Of a stretch of 6,224 bases of DNA, positions 1 through 6,224 are shown piece by piece. This DNA is from an uncultured bacterium. Its GTDB lineage: Bacteria; Actinomycetota; Coriobacteriia; Coriobacteriales; Coriobacteriaceae. The position numbers and the translations under genes were made by a program. The DNA is taken from positions 1-6,224 of the forward strand of contig CAJMSO010000112.1 of NCBI GenBank assembly GCA_905216075.1. The letters run 5' to 3'. Numbering within the stretch: position 1 is the stretch's first letter; each line of letters starts with the position of its first letter. The notes beneath the pieces were generated by a model. The model saw nothing but the letters and a program-made list of their open reading frames with translations, did no database searches and was not told the origin of the DNA.

Positions 1-599
1 GCGACGGACCGCAGCGAGGCCAGCACGCTCTCCTCGAGCGCGTCGCCCGCCTTCCTCCCGCGCGCGAGCAGCGGCATGAGGTCCTTCGGCCGCTCGCGGC
101 CCCTGAACCGCTCCCTCAGGGCGCTCGGGGCCGTCGTGAGCATCGACTTCGCGCAGGCCACGCAGGACGTGGACGTCGCGACGGCCAGCCTGCGCGCGAC
201 GTAGAGCTGGCGCACCGCCTCGACCCAGCCGTCCTGCGACTTCGGCACGGAGCAGCCCTTCCCGGACGCCGCCTTGCGCGCCGCGCGCTCGGCGTCCAGC
301 GGGTCGCTCTTCCCCTCGCCGGGCCTCACCTTGTCCCTCTTGGGCCTGAGCACCTCGACGACGTTGTACCCGAGCTCCACGAGCCTCCTCGTCAGCCCGG
401 CCCCGTACGATGCCGTGCCCTCGACGCCGACGACCATGCAGCTCCCCGGGTCGCCTATCGCCTCCGCCAGCCTGTCGTAGCCCTCGGGGTCGGCCCCGAA
501 GCTCCCGCTCCAGATCTTCCTCCCGAGGCCGTCGAGCAGGCACAGGACATGCACGTCCTTGTGCGTGTCGACGCCCGCGATGACCGTTTCGCCTTCCAT
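1..599 (-). CDS. IS110-family transposase (DEDD, RuvC-like), N-terminal part, runs off left edge
   Basis: This is the recombinase of an IS110-type insertion sequence; the family moves DNA using a RuvC-like DEDD nuclease domain plus a C-terminal domain with a catalytic serine. About 199 residues are visible from ATG 599-597, continuing in frame to the left edge; family members are usually 300-400 residues, so the C-terminal domain is outside. The RuvC-like residues are in order: Asp11 in GVDTHKD, Glu60 in VEGTASYG, and Asp99 and Asp102 in KSDPLDAERAAR. The start is supported by a GAGGGGAG Shine-Dalgarno five bases upstream and by GVDTHKD lying at the usual distance from the N terminus. Base composition is higher in GC than the adhesin, and arginine is often AGG (about 11 in 199 codons, against about 7 in over 1,600 codons of the adhesin), which fits an acquired element. 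It is transcribed away from the adhesin. Whether the element is intact cannot be judged here. Confidence 0.93.
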   Translation of the reverse strand, partial: MEGETVIAGVDTHKDVHVLCLLDGLGRKIWSGSFGADPEGYDRLAEAIGDPGSCMVVGVEGTASYGAGLTRRLVELGYNVVEVLRPKRDKVRPGEGKSDPLDAERAARKAASGKGCSVPKSQDGWVEAVRQLYVARRLAVATSTSCVACAKSMLTTAPSALRERFRGRERPKDLMPLLARGRKAGDALEESVLASLRSV

Positions 600-600
600 T

Positions 601-821
601 TTCGCTCCCCTCGGTCTGCCGCCTGCTCCGCGCCCGGGTCTCCCAGACATTGCACTGACGGGAGCGCTACAATCCAATTGGCTTGTCCGATTGTCCGCGC
701 TCATGCTCCTATTAGGTCATGGCAGGACTCCGGGACGCGGATGCCGGGGCGAGACAGGTCGGATTTGAGGACGGCCGAAGAGGCGTCAGCAGGTCAGTGG
801 GTCATCGTCCCGGCATTCAGC
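601..821 (-). ncRNA. Structured transposase leader, candidate IS110 bridge (guide) RNA region
   Basis: No coding frame is convincing in this 220 bp upstream of the transposase, but it folds well. Stem-loop B: 741-755 pairs with 801-816 (15 pairs around one bulged base at 804; position 749/808 is G-T on the plus strand and a C-A mismatch on the minus strand). Inside its 45-base top, 770-772 plus 774-776 pair with 785-787 plus 782-784 around a GAAGA loop. Stem-loop A: 663-667 pairs with 697-701 and 669-674 with 689-694, with a small internal loop and a 14-base apical loop (675-688). Read 5' to 3' on the minus strand, the order is B, A, then the transposase ATG. Many IS110-group elements encode, in the non-coding end upstream of the recombinase, a bridge RNA with target- and donor-binding loops. 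The position and the two large loops fit that. The RNA ends, the loop assignment and the subgroup are not established; in IS1111-group elements the guide RNA is downstream instead. Confidence 0.4.
605..612 (-). promoter_or_regulatory. Ribosome binding site of the IS110 transposase
   Basis: On the minus strand GAGGGGAG lies five bases before ATG 599. It fixes the transposase start and excludes the other minus-strand frames that cover 455-655. Confidence 0.7.
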
Positions 822-1008
822 ATCAGGGTAGCGCTGCGACGCGGAAATCGCGCGCCGTTGCCGCGCCCCGCAGTGCCCGCTTCCCCCGAGAACAATTATC
901 AGTGCAGGTAGAAAGCTTGCCGATTTTCGAAAAAGCCGGCTATGGTTGACCCTTGCGGCCTAAACGTAGTAGATAGGTCCTTTTCGTGGCGCAGCGTCAG
1001 ACCAGTCT
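822..1008. other. Non-coding stretch; probable IS110 end lies here, boundary not seen
   Basis: I see no credible gene. 822-890 is very GC-rich and continues the composition of the IS leader. From about 890 the sequence becomes mixed in composition, which may mark the passage from insertion sequence to host DNA. A small palindrome TTTTCGAAAA at 924-933 is enclosed by GCCG (919-922) and CGGC (937-940). No terminator with a T run and no terminal inverted repeat could be identified; IS110-group elements usually lack clear ones, so the exact end cannot be placed by eye. Confidence 0.4.
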
Positions 1009-1009
1009 T

Positions 1010-1079
1010 TTTGGGGCGGGGTTATTTTGACTACATGCCGATCTGATTGCCCAAGTAGTCAAAATAGCCCCGTCCCAAA
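1010..1079. repeat. Long near-perfect inverted repeat (25 bp arms, 20-nt loop), REP/MITE-like
   Basis: Positions 1010-1034 are complementary to 1055-1079. Only two pairs are not Watson-Crick, and both are G-T on the plus strand, so plus-strand RNA would pair along the whole arm. The loop is 1035-1054. The arms carry GGGGCGGGG at the outside and ATTTTGACTAC next to the loop. There is no T run after either arm, so it is not a standard rho-independent terminator. It most resembles a dispersed intergenic palindrome or a small non-autonomous element. I infer that copies may exist elsewhere in the genome; the window contains only this one. Confidence 0.7.
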
Positions 1080-1174
1080 TTAGCTACTTTGTGGGTTGTG
1101 GGGGATAAAGATTGCCGGTCGATTTGTCCTACTGGGGTATGTCGATGGCGCGAGTGGTTCGATTTTGAGCCTGA

Positions 1175-1204
1175 GTGGCAACCCGAGGCGAAATTTCGGG
1201 TCAC
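1175..1204. promoter_or_regulatory. Dyad symmetry upstream of the adhesin, possible operator
   Basis: ACCCGA (1181-1186) pairs with TCGGGT (1196-1201) around nine bases. GTG (1175-1177) can extend the stem with CAC (1202-1204) past a three-base bulge. It sits directly upstream of the TGCTACAAT element at 1211, where a -35 box would lie, so a regulator site is possible. It could also be chance. Confidence 0.2.
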
Positions 1205-1210
1205 CCAAAT

Positions 1211-1219
1211 TGCTACAAT
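1211..1219 (+). promoter_or_regulatory. Candidate extended -10 promoter element for the adhesin
   Basis: TGC followed by TACAAT (1214-1219) is an extended -10 with five of six consensus bases. No good -35 lies 17 bases upstream. It would start transcription near 1226 and give a leader of about 120 nt that contains the poly-G tract. Confidence 0.3.
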
Positions 1220-1244
1220 TTTAAGCATATAGCGATGTCCTGCC

Positions 1245-1275
1245 TTGCGTTTCTGCGCGGGGGGGGGCGTATATT
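1245..1275 (+). promoter_or_regulatory. Candidate phase-variable promoter with poly-G in the spacer
   Basis: TTGCGT (1245-1250, three of six -35 bases) and TATATT (1270-1275, five of six -10 bases) are separated by 19 bases, of which nine are the G run at 1259-1267. The spacing is two bases above the optimum of 17, so a tract of seven G would give ideal spacing. The predicted start of transcription is near 1282, giving a leader of about 65 nt before the adhesin ATG. The layout parallels known poly-G spacer promoters of surface proteins in other bacteria, such as neisserial porA. The weak -35 makes this tentative. Confidence 0.35.
1259..1267 (+). repeat. Homopolymeric G9 tract
   Basis: Nine consecutive G residues lie 80 bp upstream of the adhesin start; I noticed no comparable homopolymer elsewhere in the window. 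Runs of this length are prone to slipped-strand mispairing, and they occur in front of or within phase-variable surface genes, including bifidobacterial pilus loci. Confidence 0.9.
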
Positions 1276-1335
1276 TGCATCGATGGGGACGACGACACAC
1301 ATACAATGAGCTGTTTCTTGCCGTCCTCATGGATT

Positions 1336-1342
1336 GGGAGGG
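1336..1342 (+). promoter_or_regulatory. Ribosome binding site of the adhesin
   Basis: GGGAGGG lies five bases before ATG 1348. It decides the start against the in-frame ATG 1306, which has no Shine-Dalgarno and would add 14 residues ahead of the signal peptide. Confidence 0.8.
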
Positions 1343-1347
1343 CCTTC

Positions 1348-2157
1348 ATGAATCGCGTGTGTGCGAGAGCTCGAGAAATGCTAAAGCCTTTTGGCAAGAA
1401 AACCAATACCGCAAAGCGTGTCCTGAGGATTTTTACCGTCCCGCTGGCGGCGTGTGCACTCTTGTTTGGTGCGACGAGTGCGTCGGCCGACCAGACAGTT
1501 CCCTTTAGCAACCACACCGTGCAGACGGTGAATCCCACCGGCACTACGGTCAATTTGTTCGACTACTGGGTCGTGAACGGCGACAACGATAAGTCCGTCA
1601 ACATAAACAACAAAAATGGCAATAACAACACTGGCATCAACAAAGATCACCAGCTCAAGTTCAATGGTGGTGGCGGCACGGGCATTAACAAGTGGACGGG
1701 CAGAAGCGTCATTGATGGCTTTGGACGCCTTTCTTTTGTAAAGAACACGCTGGTAAATGGCTATCCGGCGATCAACGCCGGCACCTATACCTCATACGGC
1801 ACGAAAGGCGATTGCACCGATGAATCGCTGGCCTATCTCTTTAATAACGATAAGCAGAATGGTAAGGCTGTCTACAACGACGTGAAAGGCCTCTTCCAGC
1901 TCCAGAATGGCTATTACGTCTACGACTCGTACGGCTCTGACGGTAACTATGCCGTGTATGACCCCACGACCAACTCCTTTGACGTCTACGATAAGGCGGG
2001 CGTATATAAGGGCGATGCGAGTAGCGAAACCAATCTGGGCCAGTTCTTCCCCTTTGACTCGGCTGAAAAGGTTTTTGATGAGATGGGCAACAGCCTCTCC
2101 CTAAGCAGATCATTGATGGAAGCACGAACCTTAACCACCACTTTGGCATGTCCATGA
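1348..2157 (+). CDS. Surface adhesin, N-terminal fragment: signal peptide and first half of fibro-slime domain (frameshifted)
   Basis: This 269-residue frame encodes the start of a large secreted surface protein. Residues 1-47 are a long Sec signal peptide: a basic N region with KKTNTAKR, a hydrophobic core (IFTVPLAACALLFGA) and a likely cut after ATSASA, before DQTVPF. An Asn-rich segment follows (around residues 80-100), then the beginning of a fibro-slime-type domain with VNLFDYWV and QFFPFDSAEKVFDE, which in relatives sits just before the NHHFGM segment. After about residue 250 the sequence loses family character and ends in 17-19 unrelated residues and TGA 2155-2157. The missing continuation is found in the -1 frame. 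One lost C in the CCC at 2099-2101 would restore one long gene (SerProLysGln across the joint). As it stands, the product would be a secreted, truncated protein without anchor. The frame-0 register is blocked upstream by TGA 2079-2081, so the shift must lie between 2082 and 2157. Confidence 0.85.
   Translation: MNRVCARAREMLKPFGKKTNTAKRVLRIFTVPLAACALLFGATSASADQTVPFSNHTVQTVNPTGTTVNLFDYWVVNGDNDKSVNINNKNGNNNTGINKDHQLKFNGGGGTGINKWTGRSVIDGFGRLSFVKNTLVNGYPAINAGTYTSYGTKGDCTDESLAYLFNNDKQNGKAVYNDVKGLFQLQNGYYVYDSYGSDGNYAVYDPTTNSFDVYDKAGVYKGDASSETNLGQFFPFDSAEKVFDEMGNSLSLSRSLMEARTLTTTLACP
2099..2101 (+). other. Probable single-base frameshift site in the adhesin gene
   Basis: The upstream frame is family-like up to GNSLS, and the -1 frame is family-like from PKQIIDGSTNLNHHFG. 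The two meet at TCTCCCTAAG. One extra C here would give Leu-Ser-Pro-Lys and a continuous gene. The site is only a C3 run and no canonical heptameric -1 slippery sequence is visible. A mutation or a sequence error is therefore likelier than programmed frameshifting. Confidence 0.7.
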
Positions 2158-5100
2158 CCACGGAGTTTGTCCAGCCTAACGGTGGCAAGACCACCAAAGG
2201 CGAGGATATGGTCTTTGAGTTCTCGGGTGACGACGACGTCTGGGTGTACATCGATGGCGTACTCGTGGGCGATCTGGGTGGCATTCACGAGAAGGCGACG
2301 CTCAAGATCAACTTCGCCACCGGCGACGTGCATGTCGGCCATGTCGACAACGCAAATGATCCCGAAAAGACCATTCAAGACACCACCATCAGGGCGATGT
2401 ACGAAGCCGCCGGTGCGGATGTCTCCAACTTTTCCATTAACTCCCCTAACACCTTCAGCGACAGCACCAAGCACACACTGAGCTTCTTCTATCTGGAGCG
2501 CGGCGCGGGCGCATCGAACATGAAACTTAAGTTCAACCTCACCACCCTGCCGTCGTCCGAGGTCGCGAAGGTCGACCAAAACGGCGAGGCAGTCCAGGGT
2601 GCCGAGTTTGCTCTGTATCAGTCGGATGCCAACTGGAAGGCGCAGGGCGATCCCATCGCTCAGGGCACGACGGACGATAAGGGCCAGCTGGTGTTTCTGA
2701 AGTCGGACGGCTCCGTCCTTTCATTTGATAACCAGCATGCCGACGGGCACGACTACTTTGTACTCAAAGAGACAGGCCTGCCCGAGGGGTACCGCTCGAG
2801 CCTGACCTCGTCGACCACCGCAACGCCAGGCGAGCTGCACCTGCAGTACAAGCAAGCTGCGGCGAGTGGCTCGGGTGGTGTGGTGGTTGCACCGCAAACG
2901 ACGGCCACCATGGCCGACGGCACAACGCAATGGACGGGCAGCCGCATGTGGCTGAACGGTGGCTATCTGGCTGCCAAGGAGACCATTTCTCTTAATAAAG
3001 AAACAAAAGACAATAAGAATAACCCCATTAGCTCGGGCACGACCTTTGCCGTCGTGCTCAAGCTCACCGGTGCGGGCGAGGAACACACAAGCGAAGACGC
3101 GTGGACGCCGGTCACGGGCAACCCGCTCGATGGCTATAAGCTGTGCTCCAAACACGGCATTGAGGGCGCGGTCGAGGCTGCTAAATCGGCGGACACGAGC
3201 GTCTTTGGCGTCAACACCAAGGGCGACTATGTGGTGACGGTCAGGTCGCTGCCCGGCGATATCGAAAAGTACGCCGCCATGTTGGAAGATAAGTCCCAGT
3301 CCGAATATACCGTGGCGGTGTATCACACCACTGCATCGTCTCTGGCGGGGGCAACCATCGGCAACACCTCTATGGTCAAATATCAAACGATAAACAGGCA
3401 GTTCTCTACGGTGATCCACCTCACCAACGTCCAGAATCGTCTGTTTGTGCAGAAGGTCGACGACCTGGGCAAGCCCGTGAACGGCGCGACGTTTCAGCTG
3501 TACCAGGCCAAGGACGTTACTGGCAATAGCCCCAGCACGTATGCCATCAAGCCCGGTGCCGAGCCGTATGACACCGTGAAGGCAAATGGCATGACCTATC
3601 CGTATGACATTGAGGGTGCTGCATGCTTCCCGCTCGATTCGAATAATCATGCGCCCCTTATCAAGGGCACGTACTACTTGCGTGAGTCTGCAAGCCCGGA
3701 TGGCCATGAGATTAACAACACCATCACCAAGGTAATCGTGGACGATTCGGGTGTGTATGTGGATGCCGGCAAGAAAGGCGACGGTGTGCTCAGCATGAGC
3801 GGCCCGGGTTCGCTGATTGCTTCCCTGGCGCAGTTTGGCTCTCCCGATTCCATCGACAACACGCTTACGCACATTAAGGGCAAGCTGCAGAGTGCGGCCG
3901 TTGACGCCAACGGAAGCCTGACATGGGGCCCGACAAGTCCTACGGACAACTGGATGCATATGCGCTATGACAAGACGACGCAAGGTGCCAAGACCGTCCT
4001 GCGCTATGTCGAGGACGGTGGCAAGCGCGACAACAAGCTGGCTACTATCTATGCGGACACGGGCGTAAACCGCATGGCTCTTTATCAAGAAAACGATTCA
4101 GCATATATAGACGATGCCTCCAAGACCCGTACTGACTTGGGCACGCTCCAGCTCAACCATCTCTTTACCACGGCAATGGGTGTGCAGTATACCGATCGTC
4201 GCGTGGCACGCCTGCAAGTGACTAAGACCGTGACAGCAGATGATGGTCTTACTGCACCCACTAAGGATGCGAATGATAAGGATCTGACGTTTACGTTTAA
4301 GTTCACCCTGCCGGGGTCCCAGGAGGGCTACGAGGCGCATGTGTTCGATGCGAGCGGCAACGCTGTGGGCAATTCCTTTAAGCTTAGGAACGGCGACACC
4401 CATTCCATTAAGGCCGGCGAGACCATTCGCGTATACGACCTTAAGCAGGGCGACAGCTATAGCGTGAGCGAGCTCACCACTAAGGGCGAGGAGTCCAGTG
4501 GCAATGTGCTGGCGAGCATCGTTAACACTGTGACCGGCTCTGCCGACGAGTCGGTGCTTCCGGCTGGCTTTAGCCTCGTGAACCGCAAGGTCGGTGGCGA
4601 GAAGCAATCAGGAACCGGCAACACTATCACGGGCAAGATCGCCGCGCTCGTGGACGGAAAGATTCCCGCGAGCAACACGCTTGAGTTCATCAACAACTAC
4701 AGCGCCAACCGCGTAACGCTCGACGCCCAGAATGGCCTAAGCGCCAAGAAGGTGCTCGAGGGCCGCAATTGGGCCGATGGCGATACCTTTACCGTGCAGC
4801 TTACAGCCGACGACGGCGTTCCCATGCCCGGCGTTGCCAAGAGCAAGGTGGCTACGGTTGAGCTCACCGAGAAAACCCGGACGGCGACGTTTGGCGATAT
4901 TACCTATAGGAAGCCGGGTACCTACACCTATACCATCTCGGAGGTTATCCCCGGATCCGACGCCAGGGCAGACGGCATAAGCTACTCCGCTGCTGTCTAT
5001 ACCGCGACGGTCGTGGTGGAGGATAACCATGCCGGTGCTCTGGTCGTTAAGAGCGTGAAGATGGTGCAGGAGTGCGACGACGCGGGTGTCGACACCAAGA

Positions 5101-6224
5101 CGGATGTTGCCGGTAAGGGCGCAACCTTCACCAACCGCTACGATACGCACGAACATAGCATCATCATCCATGCCCAAAAGAACCTGACCGACAACGCCGG
5201 GACGTTCCCGCTTGCTCAGAATACCTTTGACTTTAAGCTCGAGGGCGTGGGTGGCTATGCAGATGCCAGCGCGGTATTCAGCCTCGATACGGTCGATAAG
5301 AACATGGCGGCCCCCATGCCTCAGGGTACCGAGGGTAACACCGCGACCGTGGGCAATAACGCCGACGGTACGGTGACGTGGCCGGCGATCTCCTATACCG
5401 CCAAGGCGGATGCGGGACGTGCCTACGTTTACAAGTTCGCCGAGAATCCCGGCAGCGTTACGAGCATGACCTACGATGGATCGGTCTATTACGCCGTGGT
5501 GCGCAACGCCGAGAAGGGTGCTGGCATCCAGACTTCGATCGAGTACTACAAGATTACAGAAGACGGTTCGGTAAAGCAGCTGGACACGAACGTTACGCCT
5601 TCCTTTACCAATATATATAGCGTGGATCCCACGAGCGCGACCCTGCAGGGCCAAAAGACCGTGAGCGGTCGTGACTGGAACCAGGACGAGAGCTATACCT
5701 TTAACCTTGCCGCCGCTACGGACGATGCCAGTGCAACTGGTCTGGGTAAGACCACCGCAAAGGCAGTGACGGATGGGGCCGTTGCTATCGGCACTAACCA
5801 AGCTGTCGCCAACGCGCCCGAGTCGGGACGCGTGGCATCGTTCTCCTTTGGCACTGAAGCCGCCCCGACCGTGACGTTCAACCGCGCAGGCACCTTTAGC
5901 TTCAACATCACCGAGAAAGCTGCGCAGGATGGCCAGGCGGGCATGTCCATGGACAAGCATACCGCCCGCGCGACCGTCGTGGTGACCGACCTGGATAAGT
6001 CGGGCAACCACGCGGGCAAGCTGCGCGTGTCGAGCGTGACCTACGCCAACACCGGCGCCTCCGATGCGGACAAGGCCGTAACCGACAAGGCTGCCTTTAC
6101 CAACGCGTACCATGCATCGGGCACCTTTGGTGGCGTGACGGTGAGCAAGATCCTTGAGGGTCGCGCCTCTACCGCGGGCCAGTTTACCTTTGCCGTGACG
6201 GGCCTTTGGTACAACGGCGTTCAG
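2103..6224 (+). CDS. Surface adhesin, C-terminal part: fibro-slime, SpaA/CnaB and FctA-type isopeptide domains, runs off right edge
   Basis: This is the remainder of the same gene, open without a stop to the edge. Residue numbers below assume the restored full frame from 1348. The fibro-slime domain ends around residue 395 and includes NHHFGM, GDDDVWVYIDG (294-304) and LVGDLGGIH. SpaA/CnaB-like domain 1 has Lys408 (VAKVD) and Glu475 (LKETGLPEGY). Domain 2 has Lys703 (VQKVDD) and Glu780 (YLRESASPDGH). A DUF7601-like module has Lys960 (VTKTV), Glu1042 (SVSEL) and Asn1116 (FINNY). FctA/Spy0128-type modules follow: Lys1135/Glu1199/Asn1263 (FTNRY), Lys1278/Glu1366/Asn1422 (FTNIY), Lys1437/Glu1523/Asn1586 (FTNAY), and a fourth beginning at Lys1601 (SKILEGR). 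In such families Lys and Asn form a self-made isopeptide bond helped by Glu, giving stiff, protease-resistant stalks. An LPXTG-type sortase signal is expected beyond the edge. In this allele the part has no signal peptide of its own. The nearest in-frame ATGs are 2148 and 2154, without a good Shine-Dalgarno, and 2154 overlaps the upstream stop. The role as adhesin or pilus-like stalk is inferred from the domains. Confidence 0.88.

Larger units (their letters stand above)
1235..1309 (+). other. Short upstream frame carrying the poly-G tract
   Basis: ATG 1235 opens 24 codons that read the G9 run as GlyGlyGly and stop at TGA 1307-1309, overlapping an ATG (1306) that is in the adhesin frame. With one more G, or two fewer, this frame would join the adhesin frame without a stop. 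There is no clear Shine-Dalgarno before ATG 1235, so translation is doubtful. It is listed because of the tract and frame relation, not as a confident gene. Confidence 0.2.

Noticed and set aside
549..949. Plus-strand short frames overlapping the transposase start and leader
   Set aside because: Three overlapping frames of low-complexity Arg/Pro/Ala sequence, typical of chance frames in GC-rich DNA, opposite the transposase leader.
783..1000. Seven-base match GCGTCAG between the leader (783-789) and flank (994-1000) as a guide-target pair
   Set aside because: A match of this length is expected by chance in such a comparison, and the IS boundary is unknown.
1010..1079. Palindrome as a rho-independent terminator
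   Set aside because: Neither strand has a T run after the stem, and no gene ends here on either strand.
1302..1307. A second TACAAT as the -10 of the adhesin promoter
   Set aside because: Possible, but no -35-like hexamer lies at a usable distance; TTGCAT at 1275-1280 would leave a 21-base spacer.
1031..1330. Minus-strand frame of 99 codons across the palindrome and poly-G tract
   Set aside because: It runs through the hairpin arms and promoter region, has no family resemblance, and its start lies in the adhesin leader.
2082..2157. Programmed -1 ribosomal frameshift
   Set aside because: No X-XXY-YYZ heptamer in the upstream frame and no obvious stimulatory structure; a lost base is simpler.
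2721..4088. Long minus-strand open frame of 455 codons opposite the adhesin
   Set aside because: It is antisense to a clearly domain-bearing gene; its composition is an artefact of GC-rich codons on the other strand, and it shows no recognisable motif or ribosome binding site.
4737..6113. Minus-strand open frame of 458 codons opposite the FctA-type modules
   Set aside because: It mirrors the adhesin coding frame, shows no recognisable motif, and the plus strand carries the conserved Lys/Glu/Asn pattern.
1..6224. CRISPR array, tRNA or rRNA
   Set aside because: No regularly spaced direct repeats, cloverleaf or conserved rRNA stretches were seen on either strand.

Overview
The window (about 60% GC by eye) holds two divergent genes on either side of a roughly 750 bp intergenic region. 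On the left, on the minus strand, is the N-terminal ~199 residues of an IS110-family DEDD transposase; it starts at 599 and runs off the left edge. On the right, on the plus strand, is a very large secreted surface adhesin or pilin-like protein starting at 1348 and running off the right edge. It has a signal peptide, a fibro-slime domain, two SpaA/CnaB-like domains, and a chain of Lys/Glu/Asn isopeptide-type modules of the FctA/Spy0128 kind. Fibro-slime plus FctA adhesins with this codon usage are typical of gut Coriobacteriia such as Collinsella, Olsenella or Eggerthella relatives. That placement is inference from the protein style and base composition; there is no rRNA or marker gene here.

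Region by region: 1-599 is the transposase. Positions 600-821 are its upstream leader, which folds into two clear stem-loops and is a candidate IS110 bridge RNA (guide RNA) region. Positions 822-1008 hold no gene that I can see, and the IS end probably lies somewhere here. Positions 1010-1079 form an almost perfect 25 bp palindromic hairpin with a 20-nt loop, which looks like a dispersed palindromic repeat. Positions 1080-1347 are the adhesin promoter and leader region. It contains a run of nine G residues at 1259-1267, placed between a -35-like and a -10-like hexamer, which suggests phase-variable expression. Positions 1348-6224 are the adhesin.

The adhesin reading frame is broken. The frame starting at 1348 stops at 2157, inside the fibro-slime domain. 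The rest of the same domain and everything downstream continue without a stop in the -1 frame to the window end. Loss of one C at 2099-2101 would explain this. So the gene is a frameshifted pseudogene, an off-state allele, or carries a sequence error. If restored, the visible protein is about 1,626 residues and still lacks its C terminus, where a sortase signal would be expected.

The most notable points are the poly-G tract in front of the adhesin, the structured leader of the IS110 transposase, the palindrome next to the IS, and the single-base frameshift with its ATGA stop/start overlap.
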